The notes beneath the pieces are model-generated. The model was given only the letters and a program-made list of their open reading frames with translations. It was not told the DNA's origin and made no database searches. DNA of 64,000 nt, from assembly GCF_024166365.1 (NCBI RefSeq), contig NC_064820.1, positions 53,421,501-53,485,500 on the forward strand. The letters are read 5' to 3'. This DNA comes from Elephas maximus indicus (Eukaryota > Chordata > Mammalia > Proboscidea > Elephantidae). The translations under genes and the position numbers were made by a program. Positions 42,010 to 53,684 of the stretch are shown here, one piece after another (within the stretch, counting starts at the first letter, position 1; every line of letters begins with the position of its first letter).

Positions 42010-42164
42010 GGGAGCCCCTGGCAGCTTAGTGGTTAAGTGCTATGGCTGTTAACCAAATGGTCAGCAGTTCAAATTCACCAGGCACTCCCTGGAAACTCTA
42101 TGGGGCAGTTCTACTCTGTCCTATAGGGTTGCTAGGAGTTGGAATCGACTCTGTGGCAACACGT
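42010..42164 (+). mobile_element. AfroSINE, subtype A
   Basis: The head is 'ggagcccctggcagcttagt' and B box 'cagcagttcaaattcacc'. The tail ends 'cgactctgtggcaac'. It directly precedes another AfroSINE in the same orientation. Confidence 0.9.
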
Positions 42165-42170
42165 GATTTC

Positions 42171-42296
42171 AGGAATCCTGGGTGGCACAAGAGGTTTGAA
42201 ATAACTGCTAACAGAAAGTTTGGTGGTTCAAACCCACCCAGCACCTCTGCAGAAGAAAGTCCTGGGGATTTGCTCCCATAAAGATTACAGCCAAGA
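42171..42296 (+). mobile_element. AfroSINE (subtype B/C mosaic), 5' part, split by L1
   Basis: The head is 'ggaatcctgggtggcacaag' with B box 'gtggttcaaacccaccc'. It stops at the L1 target duplication (42280-42296) and resumes at 43911. Confidence 0.9.
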
Positions 42297-43910
42297 GAAA
42301 GGATATGAAGAGGCACTTCATTAAAGAAGACATTCAGGTAGCTAACAGGGACATGAGGAAATGCTCACGATCGTTAGCCATTAGAGAACTGCAAATCAAA
42401 ACTACTATGAGATTCCATCTCACTCCAACAAGGCTGGTATTAATCCAAAAAACACAAAATAATAAATGTTGGAGAAGTTGTGGAGAGACTGGAACACTTA
42501 TACAGTACTGGTGGGAATGTGAAATGGTACAACCACTTTGGAAATCGATTTGGTGCTTCCTTAAAAAACTAGAAATAGAACTACCATAAGACCCAGCAAT
42601 CCCACTCCTCAGAATATATCCTAGAGAAATAAGAGCCTTTACATAAACAGATATATGCACACCCATGTTTATTGCAGCACTGTTTACAATAGCAAAAAGA
42701 TGGAAGCAACCAAGGTGCCCATCAACAGATGAATGGATAAATAAATTACAGTATATTCACACAATGCAATACTATGTACCGATAAAGAACAGTGATGAAT
42801 CTGTGAAAAATTTCATAACATGGAGGAATCTGGAGGGCATCATGCTGAGTGAAATTAGTCAGTTGCAAAAGGACAAATATTATATAAGACCACTATTATA
42901 AGAACTCGAGACATAGTTTAAACAGAGAAGAAAATATATTTTGATGGTTATGAGCGGGGGAGGGAGGGATGGAGGGAGAGAAGTTTTCACTAATTAGATA
43001 GTAGATAAGAACTATTTTAGTTGAAGGGAAAGACAACACAATACAGGCAAGGTCAGCACACTGGACTAAACTAAAAGCAAAGAAGTTTCCTAAATAAACT
43101 AAATGCTTCGAAGGCCAGCATAGCAGGGGCAAGGGTTTGGGGACCATGGTTTCAGGGTACATCTAAGTCAATTGGGATAATAAAATCTATTAAGAAAACA
43201 TTCTGCATCCCACTTTGGAGAGTGGCATCTGGGGTCTTAAATGCTAGCAAGCAGCCATCTCAGATGCATCAATGGGTCTTAACTAATTTGGAGCAAAGGA
43301 GATTGAGGAGCACCAAAGACACAAGATAATTATGAGCCCAGGAGACAGAAAGGACCACATGAACCAGAGACTACATCAGCCTGAGACCAGAGAGCTAGAT
43401 GGTGCCTGGCTACAACCGATGACTGCCCTGACAGGGAACACAAGAGAGAACCCTGAGGGAGCAGGAGAGCAGTGGGATGCAGACCCCAAATTCTCATAAA
43501 AAGATCAGACTTAATGGTCTGACTGAGACTAGGAGGACCCCGTGATCATGGCTCCCAGACCTTCTGTTGGCCTAAGAAAGGAACCATTCCCAAAGCCAAC
43601 TCTTCAGACAGGGATTGGACTGGACTATGGAATAGAAAATGATACTGGTGAAGAGTGAGCTACTTGGATCAAGTAGACACATGAGGCTATGTTGGCATCT
43701 CCTGTCTGGAGAGGAGATGAAAAGTCAGAGGAGGTCAGAAGCTAGCCAAATGGACACAAAAATAGAGAGTGGAGGGAAGGAGTGTGCTGTTTCATTAGTA
43801 GGAGAGCAATTAAGAGTATGTAGCAAGGTGTATATAAATTTTTGTATGAGAGACTGACTCGATTTGTAAACTTTCACTTAAGTCACAATCAAAATCAAAA
43901 ATAAAAATAA
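42297..43910 (+). mobile_element. Young 5'-truncated L1 inserted into an AfroSINE
   Basis: The 1.6-kb copy encodes ORF2 C-terminal parts: [18 protein letters not shown] (about 42510-42565) and FIAALFTIAKRWKQP to LQKDKYYIRPLL, stopping at 42901. A 1-kb 3' UTR and an A-rich tail ending at 43910 follow. The 17-bp duplication aaagattacagccaaga at 42280-42296 and 43911-43927 is exact. One frameshift or stop region at about 42590-42664 separates the two coding blocks. Confidence 0.93.
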
Positions 43911-44025
43911 AAAGATTACAGCCAAGAAAACACTATGGAGCAATTCTACTCTGTAACATATGGGGTTTCTATGAGTAAGAAGGAGGACTTAAGTCGACCA
44001 CAGCTAACAACAATAACAACTATGA
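43911..44025 (+). mobile_element. AfroSINE, 3' part, after the L1 insertion
   Basis: It continues the element begun at 42171: 'attctactctgtaacatatg'-type body, tail 'atgagtaagaaggaggactt', and end 'ctaacaacaataacaac'. Confidence 0.9.
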
Positions 44026-44147
44026 CCAGAACTGGATTTTGAAAAGATCACTCTGTTGATGCTAAGGTAGAGAATCCGTTGAAGGGGAACAAGAGTAGAT
44101 ATGGGGGATATATTTTGGAGGCTATGGTAAAACATAAGGAGGGAAAT

Positions 44148-44363
44148 GGTGCCCTGGTTGTGCAGTGGTTAAGTGCTCAGCTGCTAACCAGAAAGTTGGC
44201 AGTTCAAACCACTAACCACTCTATGGGAGAAAGATGTGGCAGTCTGTTTCATAAAGATTACAGCCTTGGAAACTATGGAGCAGTTCTATCCTGTCCTATA
44301 GGGTCATTAAGAGTTGGAATCTACTCAATGACATTGGGTTTGGGTTTTTTTGGCTTTTTTTGG
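44148..44363 (+). mobile_element. AfroSINE, subtype B
   Basis: The head is 'ggtgccctggttgtgcagtg' and the middle 'gggagaaagatgtggcagtc'. The tail is eroded, followed by a G/T-rich end. Confidence 0.9.
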
Positions 44364-44830
44364 TAATAAGCAAGGAGAGAGATTTTGCCTGCTTAGACTA
44401 GGCTGGTGGCAGTAGAAATGGAGAGAAGGGAATAGATTTGAAAAATACTAAGATGTAAATCAATAGATGCCAGTGTTGGGGTGGATATGAGGATGTGGGA
44501 GAAGAATTTCAAGAGTGTTCAAAAGTTCTTGAGATTTAGACAGAGGGAACGTTAAGATGAAATTTGAGGGTGTGGATGGGGAGAGTAGAGCATGAATTTG
44601 GATACAGGCACCTTGATTTTGATGTGTCTTTTAAGGATCAAAAAGTAAAAACAAAGATTTGTTTATATTCCTCCAGAACTCAGAAGAGTAATCTGAACCA
44701 AGGTAAAATGTGTGAATCAACAGTAAACAGGTTGTAGTCAAAGCAGTGGGAATGAATGAAACAGCCTTGGAGCAAAAAGAGGAGAGGGCCAAGTCTTGAG
44801 AGACCCTCCATTTAATGGATAGGTAAAAGA

Positions 44831-46814
44831 GAACAAACTTGCAAAGAAATCTGAAAAGCAGCCAGGCAAGAAAGGGAAAACCTATTATTTACGAGAAACC
44901 AAGAGAAAAAGAGTATTAAGAAAAGGCAAAAAGGCAACAATGTCACATGTATCTGAGAGGTCAAGACTGAATAATACCCACTGGGTTTTGTGATATATAG
45001 TCCATTCATGACCTAGGGGGAAAAAAAAAGGAAGAGGGAATTCAAGTATCAGATAGGTGGTTGGATGAGAAATTCTAAAGTTCTTCTCATCTGTAAGATT
45101 CTTCAAATCTTTATCATTGAAAAACATATTTCTAAATTATTTTTTAATAAGATCCTTATTTTGCCTGTCTTCTCAAAAATGTTTTCTAAATTTGGTACAA
45201 TATTGATTAGAAAAATTACAGTGCAATTTTATGTAAGAATGTTTATAACTTTCAAAGCCAATGGTCAAAGTGGAAATATTTATTTCTTCTGTTTTAATAA
45301 AAACTCTTCAGCTAGGTGCTTCCTGCTTTTCCTCTCCACAAATCACATAACGTTCAAATTGTAATCTCAAGATTTATTTTAAACATCTTTATTCTTTCCT
45401 TAATCTGGAAATCAATGGGACATATCAAATTCCAGTCACTGCACTAAATTACAGTTCTTCAGAAGTGAGAGAGATACTTTCCTGGTGATAAATTCATCTA
45501 AGTCTGGCAAAATCCTAATAGCCTTTAAGATGTTGTCACAGATTGTTTTCTATTGCTAAATGGCAGTTGGGGGCTATTCTTAGGGAAATAACTGATTCAT
45601 TGCCTGGTTTGTAATATGGCTCCCACAATGCATTGTGCTATAATTTCCCTGACTGTATAATATATTACCAGCACTGATCTCTATGCAGAAGTTTTTAGAT
45701 GTAGTTATATCAGTGATGGTCTGATACAAAGCATTATACAAATGCAAAATCTTTCTTAAAACATAATTATCTCTGATCCTCATTTTCAAGCTTCATTCTT
45801 CCCCTGTGTTGGATGGATTTTAATTGCAGATCTCTGTAGCTGGCTGAACCCACTCTGAGAATTTCTGGATCTCCAGCTAAACCAGGTGCCCTTATAAATA
45901 AATTATTACTTTGTCTTCCCACCATGGACTACTTTAATATCATAACCTGAACTTGCTCTATGAATAGCAAGCAGTTAAAGGGAATTGCATTCTTCCTTCT
46001 TCTGCTCCATTGCTAATGGCTCTTAAATATAGTTTGGCTGAGATGACAGAAAAGACCTCTGTGGTGGGCTCCCACTTTTCTCTCGGCTGCTCTCTGGGAT
46101 TACTCCCATTAGGAGTAGTAGCATCCATCTGTACTCTTAGTAGTTTTTCCACCCACAACTTCTAGAGGAACTCCTTGGCAACCAGTGTGGCAGCAACAGC
46201 CTGCTTTTAGTGGTTCTCAAATTAGTCGTCTTCTCTTGGAGTCAGCACCTCTTAGAAGCGAGGTTCAATGACCCTGGCTCCTGGGGCTTTCTGCACTTCT
46301 TGTGAGTGGGAACTGTTTAAACCTACAGTGTTTGCTGCTTTTGGCTCATCACCATTAGCCACTCTTAGAGCCAGCCTGTGGAGGGTCTCTAGCATTCCTT
46401 GCTCCCTCTTTGGCATTCTTAGCTAAATCCCTAACCAGTAGGTAATGCAGAATCACTCCGAAGTTATATCTGGTTGTTAGACAAAAAGGTCCTTTCTAAA
46501 CATGTGGAATGGTCTTGAAGGCTACATTCTTGCAAAAATAGCCCTTTAAAATTATTCATTTAAAATTATCTTAGAGTTAGGAAGAACAAAGTCGTTAACA
46601 CGTGCTATGTAGCCACTCTCTTGATTTTTTCTATCTATTGTATTTATCTGTGCCCTAAAATTAATTTATTAAGAGTAAGTTGTTTAATTATTCTTGTTCT
46701 CTCCTTGAGGGTAGACTCCTTCCCAACTTCTAGGTAGCGACCCAATGCAGTATAGAGCAAACTTGGATACTTTCTTTTAAAAAAAAAAAAGCCCCTAATA
46801 ATACACAACACGGT
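44831..46814. other. Unassigned sequence
   Basis: No gene or named repeat. 46190-46480 has a higher GC block that may be an LTR, but I cannot assign it. Confidence 0.35.
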
Positions 46815-46823
46815 TTAGCAATA

Positions 46824-47032
46824 AAAGAAGCCATGGTGGCACAGTGGTTAAGAGCTCAGCTGCTAACCAAAGGGTCAACCCATGGTTCAAACCCACCAAA
46901 AGCTTTGTGGGAGAAAGATGTGGCAGTCTGCTTCTGTAAAGATGACAGCCTTGGAAATCCTATGGGACAGTTCTAATCAGTCCTATAAGGTTGTTATGAG
47001 TTGGTGATGGGTTTGTTTTGGTTTGGTTTGGC
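46824..47032 (+). mobile_element. AfroSINE, subtype B
   Basis: The head is 'gaagccatggtggcacagtg' and the middle 'gggagaaagatgtggcagtc'. An exact 9-bp duplication ttagcaata lies at 46815-46823 and 47033-47041. Confidence 0.93.
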
Positions 47033-47084
47033 TTAGCAATAGGTCTGGTGATCTCATACTCTACAAAAAAGAAAATACAGCAGG

Positions 47085-47233
47085 TTAGCTATAGTCATGA
47101 GACCTGAAATTGGAATAACCTGCACTAAATTCCTGCCTCTCCCACTTACTGATCGTATAACCTGGGCAAGTGACTTTACCTTCCCAGATTTCATTATCTT
47201 TGTCTGTAAAATGAGGATGATAATAATACCTAC
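47085..47233 (+). mobile_element. MIR element split by an LTR (left part)
   Basis: 'ctgcctctcccacttactga', 'cctgggcaagtgactttacc', 'gtctgtaaaatgaggatgat' is a clear MIR core. It stops at the LTR and resumes about 47773 ('cctatgtacatgg', 'cccacagtaagcagtcc'). Confidence 0.75.
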
Positions 47234-47772
47234 TGTCATGGATTGCATTATGTTCCCCTCCCCCCCCCAAATGTGTGTATCAATTTGGCTGGGCCATGAT
47301 TTCTGGTATTGTGTGGTTGTCCCCCATTTTGTGATTGTAATTTTATGTTAAAGAGGTTTAAAAAAAAGAGGATTAGGGTGGGATTATAACACCCTTATCC
47401 AGGTCACATACCTGATCCAATGTAAAGGGAGTTTCCCTGGGGTGTGGCCTGCACTACCTTTTATCTCTCAAGAGATAAAAAGGAAAGGGAAGCAAGCAGA
47501 GAGTTGGGGACCTCATACTACCAAGAAAGAAGCACTGGGAGCAAAGCATGTCCTTTAGGCCTGGGGATCCTGCACAGAGAAGATCCTAGTCCAGGGGGAG
47601 ATCGGCGAGAAAGAGCTTCCTCTAGAGTCAACAAAGAGAGAAACCCTTCCTCTGGAGCTGAAGCCCTAAATCTGGACTTCTAGCCTATTAGTCTGGAAGA
47701 AAATAAATTTCTCTTTTTTAAAACCATCCACTTGTGGCATTTCTGTTGTATCAGCACTAGATGACTAAAACA
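47234..47772 (+). mobile_element. Solo LTR of the lineage-specific family (copy 4), longest
   Basis: 539 bp from 'tgtcatggattgcattatgt' to 'agatgactaaaaca'. Flanking repeats cctac (47229-47233) and cctat (47773-47777) match at 4 of 5. It keeps a block 'tttccctggggtgtggcctg' plus 'ttttatctctcaagagataa' that copies 1 and 2 lack. Confidence 0.82.
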
Positions 47773-47976
47773 CCTATGTACATGGATATTATGGGAGCCT
47801 GACCCACAGTAAGCAGTCCGTAAGTTTTAATTTGGCTCCAAGTTTTCCCACGCTACTCTTAGATGCACAGAAAATAGAATTTTTTTCTTTTCTAAAATTG
47901 TTCCTGAGCTGTAAAATGAACCTAATGAACCAATCTGGTAGCTTTAGTTCAATGCCGTTTCTTTAGTAATGTTTGG

Positions 47977-48550
47977 TGTGCTAGGCTGAGTAATGCGACC
48001 CCCCCCCCTCCCCATAGCCACATCCTATTCCCTGTAAACTGTGCCTATTACCTTATATGGCAAAAAAAAAAAAAAAAAAAAAGACTTTACAGATGTGATT
48101 AAATTAAGGAACTTGAGAGGGAGAGGTTATCCTAGATTATATGGGGGGACTCTAAATGTCATTACATGTATCCATATAAGAGAGAGGCAGAGGGCAATTT
48201 CACACACACACACACACACACAAGCACACATACCATACACACAAATAGTATACACACACACGCGTGCATGCTCGTGCACCGGAGAAGGCAACGTGAAAGT
48301 GGAAACAGAGATTGCAGTGACACAGCTACAACTCAAGGAATGCTGACAGCCACCAGAAGCTGAAAGAAACAAGGAATAAGGTCTCTCCTAGAACCTCCTG
48401 AGGGAGCATGGCCCTACCAACACCTTGATTCTAGCAAAATGAAACTGATTTTGGACTTCTGGCCTTCAGAGCTGAAAGAGAATAAATTTCTTTTGTTGTA
48501 AGCTACCAGGTTTGTGGTAAGTTGTTACAGTAGTGACAGAAAATTAATAC
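47977..48550 (+). mobile_element. MLT1-like MaLR LTR with internal (CA)n
   Basis: Landmarks are 'tttacagatgtgattaaatt', 'gagattgcagtgacacagct', 'gagggagcatggccctacca', 'gaataaatttcttttgttgt' and the end 'gacagaaaattaatac'. A poly(A) run (48062-48082) and a CA-repeat (48202-48222) interrupt it. Confidence 0.8.
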
Positions 48551-49427
48551 CCTTGGTCTCCTTAGAAAAAAGTAATCAATGTCAGATTTCTATTCCCCAT
48601 CCCTTGCATCCCTCAAGGTGATTTTAGGATACATGAAGGGTAGATGAAACTTACTGTGTCCTCATTACAGCAGAGAAGTGAGGGTCCAAAGGCCCAGGTG
48701 ACACCCTTGTACTCTTTGCTGGTTTCCATGAAGATGGCATGTGACTTTCTATACCCTGCCTCTCCTGCTCGCACCCTAGCTCAGTTCTGGACTTGTGGGG
48801 CTTGTTGACTAGTGTTTCTCTTGGTTTGAAGATTGTCCTGTGGAGCATTCTAAATGACCCAGCTTTTCCTTGGATCTTGATGTTACTCAGGAATTCTCCT
48901 CCTTCTCTCCCAAATTACCTCTGGGCTGAAACCTTAAGAAGTAATATCAGAACCTGCATGTCTTCCTTCTCCTGTTATTTCCCAAGGTCAGAAAGGACAG
49001 CCTCCACTTGTACTGTCTCTACATCCTGTCCTCCTTGCTCACAACTTCAGCCTATGACTAAAATTTAAAGGTGGATTGAATACAGATATAGAAATGAGGT
49101 TTACTTATTAACAAGGGAGCTTGGGTTGAGAGCCATTTCAAAATACTATATACCTGTTCCATTTCCTTTGTATTAAATTTTATACCCTCTGTCTTTCCCA
49201 TAGCCACTTTCCAAGAAAGCAAATGTTAGCTTTCTGAACCAAGTTTATTTCTCCTTTCACTCCCAGGTCCTCCAAATTCAACCAGAAAACCCTGGACATC
49301 AAGAGGCAAGTCCTGGCCCCCACCCCTGGGAGTTGCTACACCCCAGGGACTTGATTTCCTTCCAGCACTGAGTCCATTCCTTTTCCAGCTAAACAAGTGT
49401 AGAATCAAGGAGAAATCTTTAGTGGGT
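48551..49427. other. Unassigned sequence
   Basis: Nothing recognisable. Confidence 0.4.
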
Positions 49428-49632
49428 TAACCAAAAAACCAAATCCACTACTGTCCAGTTGATTCCAACTCGTAGTGACTCTGTAGGACAGAGTAAAACT
49501 GCCCCATGGCATTTCCAAGGGCATAAATCTTTACGGAAGCAGAATGCCACTTCTTTCTCCCACGGAGCAGCTGGTGGGATTGAACCACCAACCTTTCAGT
49601 TAGCAGCAGAGCTGTTAACCACTGTGCCACAC
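49428..49632 (-). mobile_element. AfroSINE, subtype B
   Basis: The tail is 'ccagttgattccaactcgta', the middle 'ttctttctcccacggagcag', and the head side ends 'aaccactgtgccacacc'. Confidence 0.9.
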
Positions 49633-50467
49633 CAATAGGGGAGGTGGTATCATCTCTGCTTAAAGGCAGGGAAATTGTAATCTGGCTCCTAGATCCTTTC
49701 AAGCCTCTCCCTTCCTTCTTGTCTAGATTGAGAGAGGAAATAGTTGAGCTGAGCCACCTCTCTCAAGACCACATGATTCCTCACTTTGGCTTTCCAATTG
49801 GGCTTGGTTTCTGCATCATTAACTGTGGGTTATTCTCCCCCACCACCACCCCCCCGCCCCGGTTTGGGTAAGAAGTCTCTTTAAATTTGATCTTGCTTTA
49901 GTTTTACGTCTCAAGTTTTCACTCATAGAATTGGGCTCCCCTTTCTTGGGTCAAAGAAGGGAGCTTAAAGATAATTTTCCTCTCCTGCCCTTTCTTCTTT
50001 CAGCTGACTGTCCTGTATCTTCCTGTGCATTTCATTTCTTTAGCAGAGTTGTTGCCTTGACCTCAAGATACTAAGTACAAATTTGAAATCAGTCCAAAGT
50101 GCAGATATTTGCTGCAGACGGACTTTTTAAAGAACAATCTTGACTTACTTCCCCAATGTGCAGTCCCTACCTTCCCCCAAGTGCTGGGTTATTTTTTCTT
50201 TTCTATTCACCCCTAATTGTTTTTATCTCCTGTGCAAATGCATATACTTGATATCAGAAGTCAACTCACTTTTGAAAGGGATGGGCATCTTATTTGGTCT
50301 CCTAGTGAGGGTTCACTCAGGTCTGGGATGTAATTTCAAGAGCCACCTCCTACAGAAATAGCCACCCAGCTGGGTTGCAAAAATCCAAGGGACCAGCCAG
50401 ATAAGTTTAACAGAGTTTCTAAAAATGTTGGGGGAGTTTTCATTAAGAGGTATGACAAGGAAATTAA
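49633..50467. other. Unassigned sequence
   Basis: A C-rich run lies at 49841-49860; otherwise nothing recognisable. Confidence 0.4.
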
Positions 50468-50480
50468 CTTGTAACATCCC

Positions 50481-50688
50481 AGTTGTTGTTGTTGTTATTG
50501 GGTGCCATTGAGTCAATTCCAAATCATGGTGACCCCATGTGACAGAGTAAAATTGCTCCATAGAGTTTTGTTGGCTGTAATCTTTATGGGAACAGATTGC
50601 CAGGTCTTTCTCCCATGGAGCAGCTGGGTGGGTTTGAACCACCAACATCTCAGCAGCCAACTGCTTAACCATCGCACCACCAGATCTC
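50481..50688 (-). mobile_element. AfroSINE, subtype B, with RTE-like tail tract
   Basis: It starts 'agttgttgttgttgttattg' then 'ggtgccattgagtcaattcc', i.e. the tail keeps the RTE-style (AAC)n terminus. The flanking 13-bp repeats cttgtaacatccc (50468-50480) and cttgtagcatccc (50689-50701) differ at one base. Confidence 0.93.
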
Positions 50689-50701
50689 CTTGTAGCATCC
50701 C

Positions 50702-52699
50702 TAGCATATGCCTAATAAGGCATCAGAAATTATGCACTTTTTTCTCATTATTTCTTTATGTTTGGGCAGGAATGCATGGGTTCTAATTTGGTTGGGTCAA
50801 GGAAGTGAGGCATAAAGGAACCTCCCTCACAGTACAGACCTTGGACCCCTTAAACTAAGTTAGTGAGAAGGTCGCCTGATAACCATGGCCATACCTTACT
50901 ACCTTGGGGACCCAGGAAAGGATAGCCCTCACAGCCAAATGTAGCCTGATCTGTGGGCATAACACTCGGAAAATATAAATTCAAGTCAGAGATCTTACCT
51001 CCATCTCCAGCGGTGGAGGAGGGTCAGATGAAACGTGAAGATGAGAGTGAAAGTGCTTTTCAGGAATCCAAAAAAGTTATTGCGAAGTGGTGGAGGATTT
51101 TGCCAAATAATACCATGAATATTAATCTGTGTGTTTTCCTTTGTTCACTACCTAGTCAGAGCCATTCACATTGCCTCAAGAAGTCTAAATAAAAATAAAT
51201 AATAAATTTAAATTAAAATAACAAAAAAGTTAAAAATAATCTTTGCTGAGTTTTTTCTTTCTTCAAAAACAGGCTTTAAAAAATAGAAAAGAAAGGAAAT
51301 GGACCAGAACACATACACATAAATACTCAGAACATTGTTCTATTGGTTGGGTTAAACAGGGTTGAAAGGGGTGAGATAAAGAACATGTAATAGAATGAGT
51401 GACTTTTTAAATGGCACTTAAAAAAATAAAGCAAAACAAGCAAACAAAACAGGTTTTTTCGTTGCCATTTGAGCAAAGTTACAGGTGGTCTGCAAGGAGA
51501 CAACTCATTCTCCATCCTTGTTACTGGCATATGGGCCGCCCGTCTACATTTGCCTGTACTTAGTGTGGGGGGGATCTAGTAGCAGGGCAGTTACCTGTGC
51601 ACCTAGATTTATGAAGCTCAGGATACTTTTAAATCACCTCAATATCAGTGGATGTGAGTAGTCTTAATCCTCAAAGGGCTGATGATATCCTACAACAACT
51701 GACCAACAGGAGACCATTCTCCTTTACATAAATGATTATTATTTTATAGACATAGTCATTACATATAAGCAAAACTCGTTACCTTAGATGATATACGAAT
51801 GAACAATTCAGAGAGGAATCCGAAGTAACTAATTCAACAATAAATTATTAAATATTTAGAAGATCATGGCTGTTTTCTTATGACTTTAATTTAACCAACT
51901 GATAATGGAAGTAAGATCAAGCAACTAACATAAAATAACCATAAACACCTATTGTTATTATTATTTGATATTACAACAAGAGATAGTTGTTTCGATATTT
52001 TAAAGATACTGTTTATCTAATATTTAAACCGATACAAAAAAGTGTGTTTTTTTCCCCCTACTCTTCCCTCAAGTAATATAAGATATTGATGTTGGATAAG
52101 AAAATATGTCTGTGAAGAGAGATTTTAATGTTCAGCAGCCTATGGCACATTCAATCAAAATAAAGATATTTAATAGAAACAAATCTACTTAGCTCAGTTG
52201 GTAAAGGATAGGAAGAAGTCAATGTGGGGACAAGAAGATTCTAAGCTAGTGAATTTGGGGAAATATTTTGCTCAGGAGCAGCTAAAGCATGTATGCATTG
52301 GTTGAAAGACACCCAGAGCGTTGTTGTAAGCAAACGGAAAATCTGTCTTCTGTGGATGATTCGGTACAAAACAAATGTGCAGTAGCACCAGCTCAGCATG
52401 CTGGCCTCCGTGTAGGCTGGCAGGCAGCCAAGGTACAGCCTGCTGAGAGAGAAAATGGAAAAAAAAAACGTGAAGCAGCTGCACAAGGTGAAGTCTGCTG
52501 GTGGACGTGGAGACTCTCCTGGGCACGCTGGGGAAAGAAAGGTCATAGTCTTGCTTGTGTGGCACCTGCAGAGCTAGGGCCACTGCTTGGATGTCCTAGT
52601 TTCATCTAAGGTCGGGTCCTTTTTGTGGGGCAAAAAGTACATCTATACAAACTGTCTCAGATCTTGAACTGAAGTGTGATGTTAGGAACAGATATATTC
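50702..52699. other. Unassigned sequence
   Basis: No gene is supported. An AT-rich tract lies at 51188-51240. Otherwise unremarkable. Confidence 0.4.
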
Positions 52700-52701
52700 T
52701 G

Positions 52702-53290
52702 TTATGGGTTGAATTGTCTGCCCCCCAAAAATGAGTTGAAGTTGTAACCCCTGGCCCATGTGAATGTGACCTTATTTGGGAATAGGGCCTTTGCAGATAT
52801 AATGAGTTAAAGAGAGGTCATACTGGAGTAAACCCAAAACCAAACCCATTGCCATGAAGTCAATTCTGGCTCATAGCAATTGCTTGTGGAATTGAACTAC
52901 CAACGTTTTGTTTAGTAGCCGAGCTCTTAACAGCCACGCCACCAGGGCTAAACTGGAGTAAGATGAGTCCTAATCCAATATCATTTGTGTCCTTATAAAA
53001 AGAGTCAAAGACACACAGACAGCCATACAGGAAAGACAGCCATGTGAAGACAGAGGCAGAGATTGGAGTAATGTTGCCACAAGTCAAGGAATGCCAAAGA
53101 TTGCTGGCCATCACCAGAAGCTATGAGAGAAGCATGGAACAAATTCTTGCTCAGAGCTCTTAGAGGGAACCAACCTTCCTGAAACCCTGATTTCAGACTT
53201 CTAGGCTCCAGAATACGAGAGAACAAATTTCTCTTGCTTTAAACTGTACACTTTGTGTGATTTGTTATGTCAGCCCTAGGCAACGAGTAC
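52702..53290 (+). mobile_element. MLT1-like MaLR LTR split by an AfroSINE
   Basis: 'tgttatgggttgaattgtct', 'gtgaatgtgaccttatttgg' and 'gggcctttgcagatata' lie before the SINE. 'tgagtcctaatccaatatca', 'gcagagattggagtaatgtt', 'aagaatgcc'-type text and 'cagccctaggcaacgagtac' lie after it. Confidence 0.85.
52832..52951 (-). mobile_element. AfroSINE, subtype A, internally deleted
   Basis: The tail 'cccattgccatgaagtcaat' joins directly to the head side ('gtggaattgaactaccaacg'), so the central block is missing. The 10-bp duplication actggagtaa lies at 52822-52831 and 52952-52961. Confidence 0.9.
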
Positions 53291-53684
53291 TTTCAACATT
53301 AGCCACTTTGTTTTAGCATCTGTCAGTTGTATGATACCTAGATTTCAAAATCTATTTATCATTTCTGGGCTACAATAAATGATTCCCAAAAATTAATACA
53401 TTATATGTAAATGCCTCATTCAGAGAAAGCACAGGACAGAAGTGACATTATAGCAGAAAGTTTTTCTGGCTAAGAGCACAATGAGATACTCAGTCTTCTG
53501 ATCACAGTTTCCAGATGCAGAGTCCTAGTTAACCATCTTCCACTGCATAATTGTTGATCATAAAGCTCAATTTCTTTGAAGACTCTCCTAACCTCACCAA
53601 TTCAAGATTTTTTTTTTTTTTGACAAATCCTATAGTTCATTGAACAGATGTTTATCGAGTCCCTACTGTGTGCCACCGGTAAAC
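53291..53684. mobile_element. Unassigned sequence ending in an L2-like fragment
   Basis: 53634-53684 reads 'gttcattgaacagatgttta' and 'tcgagtccctactgtgtgcc', a familiar L2 segment cut by the RTE. The rest is unassigned. Confidence 0.45.

Larger units (their letters stand above)
40591..44830 (+). mobile_element. L2-like LINE remnant holding six later insertions
   Basis: L2-like pieces lie at 40595-40745, 41427-41452, 41648-42009, 44026-44147 and 44364-44830. Examples are 'cattcattcagtgaatattt', 'gtctagcagaggagacagac', 'ggagtactgtgatcag' joining on to 'gaccagaactggattttga', and 'aggctggtggcagtagaaat'. They read continuously once the RTE, the SINEs and the L1 are removed. Confidence 0.55.
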
